This document shows positions 41,010 to 45,999 of a stretch of 45,999 nucleotides of DNA, piece after piece (positions within the stretch are counted from its first letter, which is position 1; every line of letters begins with the position of its first letter). Where the stretch lies: IMG/VR virus record IMGVR_UViG_3300032282_004665, positions 1 through 45,999 of that record; one strand, 5' to 3'. Both the position numbers and the translations under genes were made by a program. A model generated the notes under the pieces. It did not search any database, was not told the DNA's origin, and saw only the letters and a list, made by a program, of their open reading frames with translations. This stretch comes from a virus.

Positions 41010-41879
41010 ATGCCTCGCGGAAAGTATGATCGTACTGCAATGAAGGCCCGTCGCGCTGCTCAGAAGCAGCTGGATATGGGTCAGTCGTTTCCCGCAGTAC
41101 GTCTCAATGCTCGCATTGAGACTGATGAAGAAATTGATGTTCGTATCTCTGAGCGTTTTGAGGTGCTTGAGGATATTACTAAGTCGGTTATTTCTGGCGT
41201 TTCGCGCTCGCTGATTGTCTCTGGCCCGGCTGGTCTTGGCAAGTCTTTCACGATTGAAAAAGTTCTTCGTGAATGGGATCCTCAGGAAGACAACCACGTT
41301 TTTATTCGTGGTTACGCAAAGGCTACTGGTCTTTACAAGCTTCTGTATCAATATCGTAATCCCGGTCAGGTCATTGTGTTTGATGATGCCGACTCGGTGT
41401 TTTTTGATGATACTGCTCTTAATCTGTTGAAGGCTGTGGCTGATACCACTGAGCGTCGTCGAGTTTCTTGGCTTTCGGAAGCTACTCTTATTGATGAAGA
41501 GTCGGCCGAGTCCATTCCGCGTACATTTGACTTCAATGGTTCGATCATCTTCATTACTAATCTTGATTTTGATGGTGCCATTGAGCGGGGTTCAAAGCTT
41601 GCTCCTCATCTTCAGGCTATGATGTCGCGTTCGCATTATGTCGATCTTACGATGAAGACAAAGCAGGATTATCTTGTCCGTATTCGTCAGGTTGTTAAGC
41701 AGGGTCTCCTGTCTTACCTGAATTGGCATGAGGCTGGCGAGGTTATGCGCTTCGTCGAAAAGAATTCTGAGACTCTTCGTGAACTGTCGCTGCGTATGGT
41801 CATTAAGATTGCTAATCTTCGCAAGGCTAATGGCGATCGCTGGGAGCGAGTGGCAAAGGTAACTTGCATTAAGAATTAA
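41010..41879 (+). CDS. AAA+ ATPase I
   Basis: The start at ATG 41010 (MPRGKYDRTAMKARRAAQKQ) is chosen because 'gaagga' lies 7 nt upstream; the ATG at 40995 would have none. The 289-residue protein has Walker A 'GPAGLGKS' (about residues 71-78), Walker B 'VIVFDDAD' (about 121), sensor 1 'SIIFITNLDF' (about 183) and a basic N-terminus. Similar single-domain AAA+ proteins are frequent in large phages but their task is unknown. The gene is clearly richer in GC at third positions than most of the window. A second AAA+ gene follows 18 nt later. Confidence 0.85.
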   Translation: MPRGKYDRTAMKARRAAQKQLDMGQSFPAVRLNARIETDEEIDVRISERFEVLEDITKSVISGVSRSLIVSGPAGLGKSFTIEKVLREWDPQEDNHVFIRGYAKATGLYKLLYQYRNPGQVIVFDDADSVFFDDTALNLLKAVADTTERRRVSWLSEATLIDEESAESIPRTFDFNGSIIFITNLDFDGAIERGSKLAPHLQAMMSRSHYVDLTMKTKQDYLVRIRQVVKQGLLSYLNWHEAGEVMRFVEKNSETLRELSLRMVIKIANLRKANGDRWERVAKVTCIKN

Positions 41880-41897
41880 AATAATATAGGATTAACC

Positions 41898-42986
41898 ATG
41901 TCTCCTTCATACATTAGCTATAGTAGTACTGGTGTTTTTAATCACCCATCTGGTATTCTTAAACATGAATTTGTTTCTTTAAAAACTAAAGAAGTAAGAG
42001 TTATTGAGTCAACTTTTACTTTTTCATTTACTATGTCTGTTAAAGAAGTTCTTGATACTACATATTCGCTTTGCGCCGAGTTTTTTCCAAGCACTCAATT
42101 TAAACCAACTGATATGGAGTCGTCATCAGCGAGTTTATATCTTATTTCTGATAATATGCTTTTGATTATAACTTCGCCGCGGCCAACCGATTCAGAATTA
42201 GAATATAATGTACCACAATCTGGATCATGGAAATTCGAACTTATTGGTGTTGATGATTATAAAGATCAAATCAATGTAATTAGTAAATTACTAAAAAATA
42301 CTTTCAAAAATATTAGTGTTCCTAATGTTCGTTGGCATTTTTATGGTCAACATGGAGCCGATTATAAAGATATTAATCTAGAAATAAGTGAAAAAAAACA
42401 AATTAAAGACTCATTTTATCCATGGCTCAAAAATGGTATAGAATCATATTTGAATGAATATATTTCTTCAAAAGCATCGATTTTGTTGATGGCTGGTGAA
42501 GCTGGTACTGGTAAGACGTCTCTTCTTCGTCATTTTTTGTTTCGATATCAAAATCTTGGTTATCGAGCTCATATTACATATGATGAAAGAGTTATTCAGT
42601 CTGACTCAACTTTTATTGATTTTATTACTGAGAATAATCCATCAATTCTCATTGTCGAAGATTCTGATGTTCTTCTTACATCACGCGAATCAGATGCTAA
42701 CAAGCTCATTGCACGATTTCTAAATGTCTCTGATGGTCTTATTCCTCTTACTAATAAGAAAATTGTTTTTACTACAAATATAACTGACTTTCGTCGTATC
42801 GATTCAGCTCTTGTTCGACCGGGACGTTGTTTTGATTTTATGAGATGTCGGCAACTTACTGTTGATGAAGCTGCATTGGCAGCTGCAGATGTTGGTATTC
42901 AGCCTCCTAATAGTTCATGCACTCTGGCTGAGTTGTTTAATAATAAGAAGAATATGGAACTTCCAAAGATTGGATTTGCTATCTAA
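41898..42986 (+). CDS. AAA+ ATPase II (BCS1/FtsH-like module)
   Basis: A 362-residue protein. The N-terminal 190 residues are mixed alpha/beta without recognised motifs. The AAA+ domain has Walker A 'GEAGTGKTS' (about residues 200-208), Walker B 'ILIVEDSDVLL' (about 251), sensor 1 'FTTNITDFRRIDSAL' and the arginine-finger 'VRPGRCFDFM' (about 306). The RPGR segment and 'DSALVRPGR' resemble the FtsH/BCS1/proteasomal branch, which remodels proteins. A ribosome-binding site 'tagga' lies upstream. AT-rich codon use contrasts with the preceding AAA+ gene, arguing against recent tandem duplication. Confidence 0.83.
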   Translation: MSPSYISYSSTGVFNHPSGILKHEFVSLKTKEVRVIESTFTFSFTMSVKEVLDTTYSLCAEFFPSTQFKPTDMESSSASLYLISDNMLLIITSPRPTDSELEYNVPQSGSWKFELIGVDDYKDQINVISKLLKNTFKNISVPNVRWHFYGQHGADYKDINLEISEKKQIKDSFYPWLKNGIESYLNEYISSKASILLMAGEAGTGKTSLLRHFLFRYQNLGYRAHITYDERVIQSDSTFIDFITENNPSILIVEDSDVLLTSRESDANKLIARFLNVSDGLIPLTNKKIVFTTNITDFRRIDSALVRPGRCFDFMRCRQLTVDEAALAAADVGIQPPNSSCTLAELFNNKKNMELPKIGFAI

Positions 42987-43261
42987 TGATAAGCATTAAT
43001 CAATTGAAAATAACTCCTGAACCGTCATTTGGTGGTTCATATCCAGAACAGTATGATGTATTATTGGATAATAAAACAGTTGGTTATATGCGGCTTCGTC
43101 ATGGGCGTTTTACTGTAGAATGTCCAGATGTGGGTGGTAAACTAGTGTATGAAGCTTATCCAAAAGGATATGGCGAATTTGAAGATGAAGAGCGTTCTTA
43201 TTTTCTAGACATCGCTTTGTCAATGGTAACAGATTTCTTAAATGAAACAAATCTAAAATAA
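42986..43261 (+). CDS. Small protein of unknown function coupled to AAA+ ATPase II
   Basis: The 91-residue product starts on the TAATG overlap with AAA+ ATPase II and ends 4 nt before the next promoter. It has a beta-rich N-terminal part ('YPEQYDVLLDNKTVGYMRLR'), an acidic 'FEDEERSYFLDIALSMVTDF' and no Cys cluster. Similar short proteins occur in other phages, but I cannot name a family. Confidence 0.62.
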   Translation: MISINQLKITPEPSFGGSYPEQYDVLLDNKTVGYMRLRHGRFTVECPDVGGKLVYEAYPKGYGEFEDEERSYFLDIALSMVTDFLNETNLK

Positions 43262-43264
43262 TCC

Positions 43265-43293
43265 TGTACAACTTCTAGATCTTGTGGTAGAAT
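43265..43293 (+). promoter_or_regulatory. Early/middle promoter (TGTACA-17-TAGAAT) for the SWIM/ACP operon
   Basis: TGTACA 43265-43270, 17-bp spacer, TAGAAT 43288-43293 with TGG upstream (extended -10). The predicted start, 43300, is the A of an ATG-ATG pair opening a 20-codon leader frame. Confidence 0.75.
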
Positions 43294-43299
43294 TACTAT

Positions 43300-43362
43300 A
43301 TGATGAAGATTGGCAGTCAAGAGCAGGTATGCGACCAAGAGTGTTTGGGATGCTGCTCTTGA
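43300..43362 (+). CDS. 20-codon Cys-rich leader ORF
   Basis: A frame of 20 codons (MMKIGSQEQVCDQECLGCCS) begins at the predicted transcription start and ends inside the 3' arm of a large hairpin, 20 nt before the SWIM gene ATG. It has four Cys in nine residues. Translation through the hairpin could control access to the downstream ribosome-binding site. Whether it is expressed is unknown. Confidence 0.45.
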   Translation: MMKIGSQEQVCDQECLGCCS

Positions 43363-43368
43363 CTGCTA
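43311..43368 (+). promoter_or_regulatory. Long-stem RNA structure in the leader of the SWIM gene
   Basis: GCAGTCAAGAGCA (43313-43325) pairs perfectly with TGCTCTTGACTGC (43354-43366), extended by a G-U and a U-A pair to about 15 bp. The 28-nt loop has its own small stem (CCAA with TTGG). The 3' arm ends two nt before the 'ggtggga' ribosome-binding region of the SWIM gene. This may be a cis-acting regulatory element or a small RNA; no T-run follows, so it is not a standard terminator. Confidence 0.65.
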
Positions 43369-43382
43369 TGGTGGGATATTAA

Positions 43383-43754
43383 ATGATTGAGCTTATTGCT
43401 CGTAATTATCCGCTTTCTATCGGCGAGATTTTTTACTATGAGCCATCGATTATAAAGTATACATGCGAAATCTTGCCAAATCCAAAGCATATTTCGAATG
43501 ACTATATTGTGATATCAGGTAATGGATTTATTCCATATCGAGTAATTGCAAAGAAAGATATCGTATCTATTAATGGCAAACCAGCAGAGTATACTGCTCC
43601 TACTGTAATTGATAGAAGCTGGCTTGTATGTGGATCGCGTGGGCAACATTATACAGTAAAAAAGACTGAAAATCAATGGTCATGCACATGCCCTGGATTT
43701 TCTTTTCGTCGAGAATGTAAACATATTACATCACTTCAAAACGAAAGTAATTAA
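43383..43754 (+). CDS. SWIM zinc-finger protein
   Basis: The 123-residue product has a C-terminal SWIM motif, CTCPGFSFRRECKH (CxC, 8 residues, CxH), that binds zinc and usually contacts DNA or proteins. The N-terminal part contains beta strands ('NDYIVISGNGFIPYRVIAKK') and 'TVIDRSWLVCGSRGQHYTVK', the usual lead-in to phage SWIM domains. Ribosome-binding site 'ggtggga' precedes it after the leader hairpin. It is followed 2 nt later by an ACP-like gene. Function in the phage unknown. Confidence 0.8.
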   Translation: MIELIARNYPLSIGEIFYYEPSIIKYTCEILPNPKHISNDYIVISGNGFIPYRVIAKKDIVSINGKPAEYTAPTVIDRSWLVCGSRGQHYTVKKTENQWSCTCPGFSFRRECKHITSLQNESN

Positions 43755-43756
43755 AA

Positions 43757-43981
43757 ATGAATCAAGAGCAGATTTTAATTAAAATGCAGACTGTTCTTAA
43801 GAAAGAAATTTCTTATGAAACAGTATTTGCACATGCATTTGAAGATTCACTAGATGCTCTAGATAATATTGCTGAAATTGAAGATGCTTTTGATATAGTA
43901 ATTCCAATAAGTATTCTTACTGGCATTAATACAATTGGTGATTTAATTGAACATATTGAAATTGCTATTATGTCAAAGTAG
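43757..43981 (+). CDS. Acyl carrier protein-like protein
   Basis: The 74-residue acidic helical protein fits the carrier-protein layout: helix I 'QEQILIKMQTVLKKEISY', the DSL motif in 'AFEDSLDALDNIAEIEDAF' with Ser31 as the expected phosphopantetheine site, then 'DIVIPISILTGINTIGDLIE', typical of ACP helices II-III. The usual Gly before DSL is replaced by Glu. Carrier proteins tether acyl or aminoacyl groups; no partner synthase is visible in this window, so it may act with host enzymes. It is in one operon with the SWIM gene. Confidence 0.7.
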   Translation: MNQEQILIKMQTVLKKEISYETVFAHAFEDSLDALDNIAEIEDAFDIVIPISILTGINTIGDLIEHIEIAIMSK

Positions 43982-44010
43982 TGTACTTATGTTGAATTGT
44001 GTTGTATAAT
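43982..44010 (+). promoter_or_regulatory. Early/middle promoter (TGTACT-17-TATAAT)
   Basis: TGTACT 43982-43987, 17-bp spacer, TATAAT 44005-44010. The predicted start is 44017, the A of the next ATG. The sequence TATAAATG (44012-44019) overlaps the start codon and resembles a late box as well. Confidence 0.68.
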
Positions 44011-44016
44011 CTATAA

Positions 44017-44286
44017 ATGATGAATAAACACATGATTGATATTTCAAATCGTTATGCTAGATGCAGTTGTGGTAAGACTGAAAAGTCTTCATATGATTTG
44101 GCTTTCTATAAATACAGAGGGTCTGGTTCAGATTTTGCTAATCAAGTCTGTAATAACTGCGGTTATAATGTATCAGCTCATCGTCGCGATATTGGCAAAA
44201 GATCTTTGATCTGTTCGAGTTTTACCGCCAAGAGTACAGGACATGAATATGATTCTTATTACTGCGGTTGCAGAGGATGGGATTAA
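44017..44286 (+). CDS. Cys-rich, probably zinc-binding protein
   Basis: The 89-residue product has three Cys groups: 'RCSCGKTEKS', 'NQVCNNCGYN' and a C-terminal 'YYCGCRGWD', plus a few His residues, suggesting one or two zinc sites. ATG occurs twice in tandem at the start, right at the predicted transcription start. No Shine-Dalgarno sequence is possible upstream on a leaderless mRNA. I recognise the general type from other phages but not a named family. Confidence 0.65.
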   Translation: MMNKHMIDISNRYARCSCGKTEKSSYDLAFYKYRGSGSDFANQVCNNCGYNVSAHRRDIGKRSLICSSFTAKSTGHEYDSYYCGCRGWD

Positions 44287-44291
44287 TGTAG

Positions 44292-44320
44292 TGTACATAT
44301 ATAATTCTATGTGATAGAAT
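44292..44320 (+). promoter_or_regulatory. Early/middle promoter (TGTACA-17-TAGAAT)
   Basis: TGTACA 44292-44297, 17-bp spacer, TAGAAT 44315-44320 with TGA upstream. The predicted start is about 44327, leaving a 33-nt leader before the ATG at 44360. Confidence 0.74.
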
Positions 44321-44359
44321 AAATATCTAGTTGATAACTAATAGAAAGTGAAATACAAA

Positions 44360-44698
44360 ATGAAGACTTTTAAGAACGTTTGTGCGCAGGGTGATATCTA
44401 TATTCGTCGAGTTACTGAACTTCCGAGCAATGCAGTTCTAGCAGCTCTTGAGAATGGATACAATATCGTTACTCATTCCGAGACTGGGCATCATCATGTG
44501 ATGGATCGAAAGGTAAAGATGTATAATATCCCCGACTCGATTTATGACATCTTTCTCGAGGTCGAGACCGATGGTGCTGTACTTGAGCATCTTCGCCCTC
44601 ATGATACTCATGAATCGATTAAGTTTGATGCTGGTATTTACCATGTTAGTCGTCAGCGCGAGTATACTCCAGAGGGCTACAGGCGAGTTGAGGATTGA
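44360..44698 (+). CDS. Conserved phage protein of unknown function
   Basis: The start is ATG 44360; an in-frame GTG at 44348 adds four residues. The 112-residue product has 'QGDIYIRRVTELPSNAV' and 'NIVTHSETGHHHVMDRKVKM', a pattern I recognise from short phage proteins of unknown role, with a His cluster that could bind metal and a C-terminal 'GIYHVSRQREYTPEGYRRVE'. The layout suggests a cupin-like or other beta-barrel fold. Codon use is GC-rich compared with its neighbours. A hairpin follows the stop codon. Confidence 0.68.
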   Translation: MKTFKNVCAQGDIYIRRVTELPSNAVLAALENGYNIVTHSETGHHHVMDRKVKMYNIPDSIYDIFLEVETDGAVLEHLRPHDTHESIKFDAGIYHVSRQREYTPEGYRRVED

Positions 44699-44706
44699 TC
44701 TTGGTT

Positions 44707-44735
44707 ATGAAGAGTGAGACTGTCTCACTCTTCAT
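44707..44735 (+). terminator. 13-bp hairpin terminator
   Basis: Arms ATGAAGAGTGAGA and TCTCACTCTTCAT with a 3-nt loop (CTG), 8 nt after the preceding stop codon and followed by a short TTT stretch. It separates the gene at 44360 from the next promoter. Confidence 0.6.
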
Positions 44736-44744
44736 TTAACTTAG

Positions 44745-44773
44745 TGTACATCAGATTGCCTTTATAGTATAAT
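44745..44773 (+). promoter_or_regulatory. Early/middle promoter (TGTACA-17-TATAAT)
   Basis: TGTACA 44745-44750, 17-bp spacer, TATAAT 44768-44773. Predicted start about 44780, 12 nt before the ATG at 44792; the short leader contains no Shine-Dalgarno sequence. Confidence 0.74.
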
Positions 44774-44791
44774 CTTATTATTGTTTATAAC

Positions 44792-45679
44792 ATGGTGACT
44801 ATTGTGAAGAAGATTGAAAAGCTTACTGCGCAGCAGGAAATTGAATTTGTTGAATATCGTAATGAATGGCTTAATCATGGTCTTTCTACAGAACCTGCTG
44901 AATTTGCAGTTGCTGAAGAAGCGATTACGCGTTTTTATGAACGTGTAGGTAGCAAGCGACCGACATTCCATCGTCTTTCTTCTCCAAATGCATGTGCTTT
45001 GATGGCAAAGAAAGATGGTAATGTTTCAAATATTTCAAATCATCTTACTAAGTGTTTCTTTGGACAACATGAGTCTTACTGGGTTGCTTATTATAGTTTT
45101 GCAGAAAAGATTGGTGTGAAGTACAGCAAAGATAATTCTGCGCTTCTTAAGGATTGGGCTTCTATCTCAAAGAGTATTAATTGGTGGACTCCATATGACA
45201 ATGATTGTTATATGTCGGATCGTCCGATTCGTGTTATGTATGACAATGAAAATCGTCTTCATTGTGAAAACGGTTTGGCAGTTGAATATCCTGATGGCTG
45301 GGGTATGTGTATGTGGCATGGTACACGCGTACCGCGTGAATGGATTATGGACAAGAAGTCTTTGACGGCAAAGATTGCTCTAACTTGGGAAAATATCGAG
45401 CAGCGACGTGCAGCATGTGAAATTTTTGGCTGGATTTCTATTGTAAATGAGTTGAATGGTATTGTTATTGATCGCGATGATGATCCTGAAATCGGCGAAT
45501 TGATTGAAGTTAACATTCCTGAAATTGGCAATGAAAAGTTTCTAGTTGTAAGGTGTGGTACTGGTAGAACGTTTGCTCTTCCTGTCCCTCCTAACATGAA
45601 GACTGCACTTCAGGCTAATTCGTGGACATTTGGTATTGATAATGTAAATGAATTTCTAAAGCCTGAAATCAGGACTTAA
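44792..45679 (+). CDS. DUF6745-like protein
   Basis: The 295-residue product contains the stretch 'RPIRVMYDNENRLHCENGLA' followed by 'VEYPDGWGMCMWHGTRVPRE', then 'LTWENIEQRRAACEIFGWIS', which I recognise from a large family (DUF6745-type) found in phages and bacteria, of unknown function and with many conserved Trp and His residues. The N-terminal third is helical. It is a single-gene unit between its own promoter and a strong terminator. Confidence 0.7.
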   Translation: MVTIVKKIEKLTAQQEIEFVEYRNEWLNHGLSTEPAEFAVAEEAITRFYERVGSKRPTFHRLSSPNACALMAKKDGNVSNISNHLTKCFFGQHESYWVAYYSFAEKIGVKYSKDNSALLKDWASISKSINWWTPYDNDCYMSDRPIRVMYDNENRLHCENGLAVEYPDGWGMCMWHGTRVPREWIMDKKSLTAKIALTWENIEQRRAACEIFGWISIVNELNGIVIDRDDDPEIGELIEVNIPEIGNEKFLVVRCGTGRTFALPVPPNMKTALQANSWTFGIDNVNEFLKPEIRT

Positions 45680-45698
45680 TATTTTTACTATTTAAGAT

Positions 45699-45727
45699 AA
45701 AAGGAGGATTCGAATCCTCCTTTTTTT
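45699..45727 (+). terminator. Strong intrinsic terminator
   Basis: A 26-nt perfect palindrome (AAAAGGAGGATTC and its complement, ending at 45724) continues into an unbroken T-run to 45727. It ends the DUF6745-like gene 20 nt after its stop codon. The next promoter begins 4 nt later. Confidence 0.88.
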
Positions 45728-45730
45728 ATG

Positions 45731-45759
45731 TATACATTCATATTTAGATATTGTATAAT
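45731..45759 (+). promoter_or_regulatory. Early/middle promoter (TATACA-17-TATAAT)
   Basis: TATACA 45731-45736, 17-bp spacer, TATAAT 45754-45759. The predicted start, 45766, is the A of the ATG of the repeat gene, so the mRNA should be leaderless. Confidence 0.7.
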
Positions 45760-45765
45760 ACAATT

Positions 45766-45987
45766 ATGAATAATATTAAGCATCAGCTCAATTATCAGCT
45801 CAGGAATCAGCTCTATAATCAGCTCAGGAATCAGCTCTATTATCAGCTCTATTATCAACTCTATGATCAGCTCTATTATCAGCTCTATTATCAGCTCAGG
45901 AATCAGCTCTATGATCAGCTCGGGAATCAGCTCAGTGATCAGCTTATGATTCAGCTCATGATTCAGCTAGAGGAAGATCATGAATAA
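45766..45987 (+). CDS. Tetrapeptide-repeat (xxQL) protein
   Basis: The 73-residue product consists almost entirely of an xxQL repeat (NYQL, RNQL, YNQL, YYQL, YDQL, GNQL, SDQL, MIQL), about 16 copies, with a short start MNNIKH and an acidic end EEDHE. At DNA level the unit is 12 nt containing 'cagctc'. The regular spacing of Leu and Gln every four residues suggests a helix with a Leu/Gln face. Similar QL-repeat proteins are seen in marine phage and metagenomic sequences without known function. Its start is at the predicted transcription start. Confidence 0.75.
   Translation: MNNIKHQLNYQLRNQLYNQLRNQLYYQLYYQLYDQLYYQLYYQLRNQLYDQLGNQLSDQLMIQLMIQLEEDHE
45776..45967 (+). repeat. 12-nt tandem repeat coding xxQL
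   Basis: About 16 imperfect copies of a 12-nt unit ending cagct(c/t/a), in frame throughout. Variation is mainly in the first six nucleotides, so the QL pair is preserved while the xx pair changes. Confidence 0.9.
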
Positions 45988-45999
45988 TATTAAGGATAA
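45980..45999 (+). CDS. Start of a second MNNIK gene, truncated by window end
   Basis: The last 20 nt begin 'atgaataatattaag', identical to the first 15 nt of the xxQL gene, and overlap that gene's end by 8 nt in another frame. It is probably a tandem paralogue; only MNNIKD can be read. Confidence 0.5.

Noticed and set aside
44360-44389. Capsid-targeting sequence in the gene starting MKTFKNVC
   Set aside because: Only the first five residues match; there is no FxxE cleavage site, and the gene has an early-type promoter.
45776-45967. CRISPR-like array
   Set aside because: The repeat is a 12-nt in-frame coding unit (xxQL) with no spacers of constant length and no cas genes.

Overview
This window is a contiguous piece of an AT-rich, T4-superfamily tailed phage (myovirus) genome. 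Essentially every gene is on the + strand. The order gp13-14-15-16-17-18-19-20-(67)-21-22-23, followed by a tail-tube-like protein, UvsY, UvsW, gp55, gp47 and gp46, and then gp45-44-62-RegA, is the arrangement of marine or environmental T4-like phages rather than of coliphage T4 itself. The host is probably an alphaproteobacterium (inference). The best evidence is a phage-encoded, circularly permuted (two-piece) tmRNA whose tag contains the NDN block typical of alphaproteobacterial tags. Phosphate-binding PstS and peptide deformylase are auxiliary genes also known from marine phages.

Layout. 1-2.3 kb: end of a modular tail fibre gene and a glycine-rich, adhesin-like protein. 2.3-17.6 kb: neck, terminase, tail sheath and tube, portal, prohead core, protease, scaffold and major capsid genes, with T4-type late promoter boxes (TATAAATA or near matches) before several of them, closed by a strong terminator. 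17.7-19.6 kb: pstS, a small protein carrying what looks like a T4-style capsid-targeting sequence, and a tail-tube-like protein. 19.7-26.2 kb: a sugar-nucleotide SDR enzyme, then the recombination and late-transcription block (UvsY, a histone-like basic protein, UvsW, gp55, gp47, gp46). 26.2-34.1 kb: nucleotide metabolism and DNA modification (SLOG protein, peptide deformylase, methyltransferase, MazG-like enzyme, NMAD1-like protein, thymidylate synthase or hydroxymethylase homologue, a glycosyltransferase-like protein, a C5-cytosine methyltransferase, a DUF3310 protein and a GT-A glycosyltransferase). 34.1-36.9 kb: sliding clamp, clamp loader and RegA. 36.9-46 kb: early or accessory region with a Bax-like cell-wall hydrolase, tRNA-Lys, a permuted tmRNA, an FkbM methyltransferase, tRNA-Gln, two AAA+ ATPases, a SWIM zinc-finger protein, an acyl-carrier-like protein, several small unknown genes and a gene built of xxQL repeats.

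Regulation. Two promoter classes divide the window. Late structural genes carry TATAAATA boxes, matching the encoded late sigma factor gp55. From about 26 kb on, at least eleven promoters share a TGTACA-like -35 box, a spacer of exactly 17 bp and a TATAAT/TAGAAT -10 box. In six of them the predicted transcription start falls on, or within one base of, an ATG, so these transcripts are probably leaderless.

Most notable: the permuted phage tmRNA (acceptor piece, 99-nt intervening hairpin, coding piece with a tag ending ALAA), the leaderless promoter family, a structured leader with a 20-codon Cys-rich ORF upstream of the SWIM gene, a probable injected internal head protein, and a DNA-modification island. 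All functional calls come from reading the sequence and from memory of the families; no search was run.
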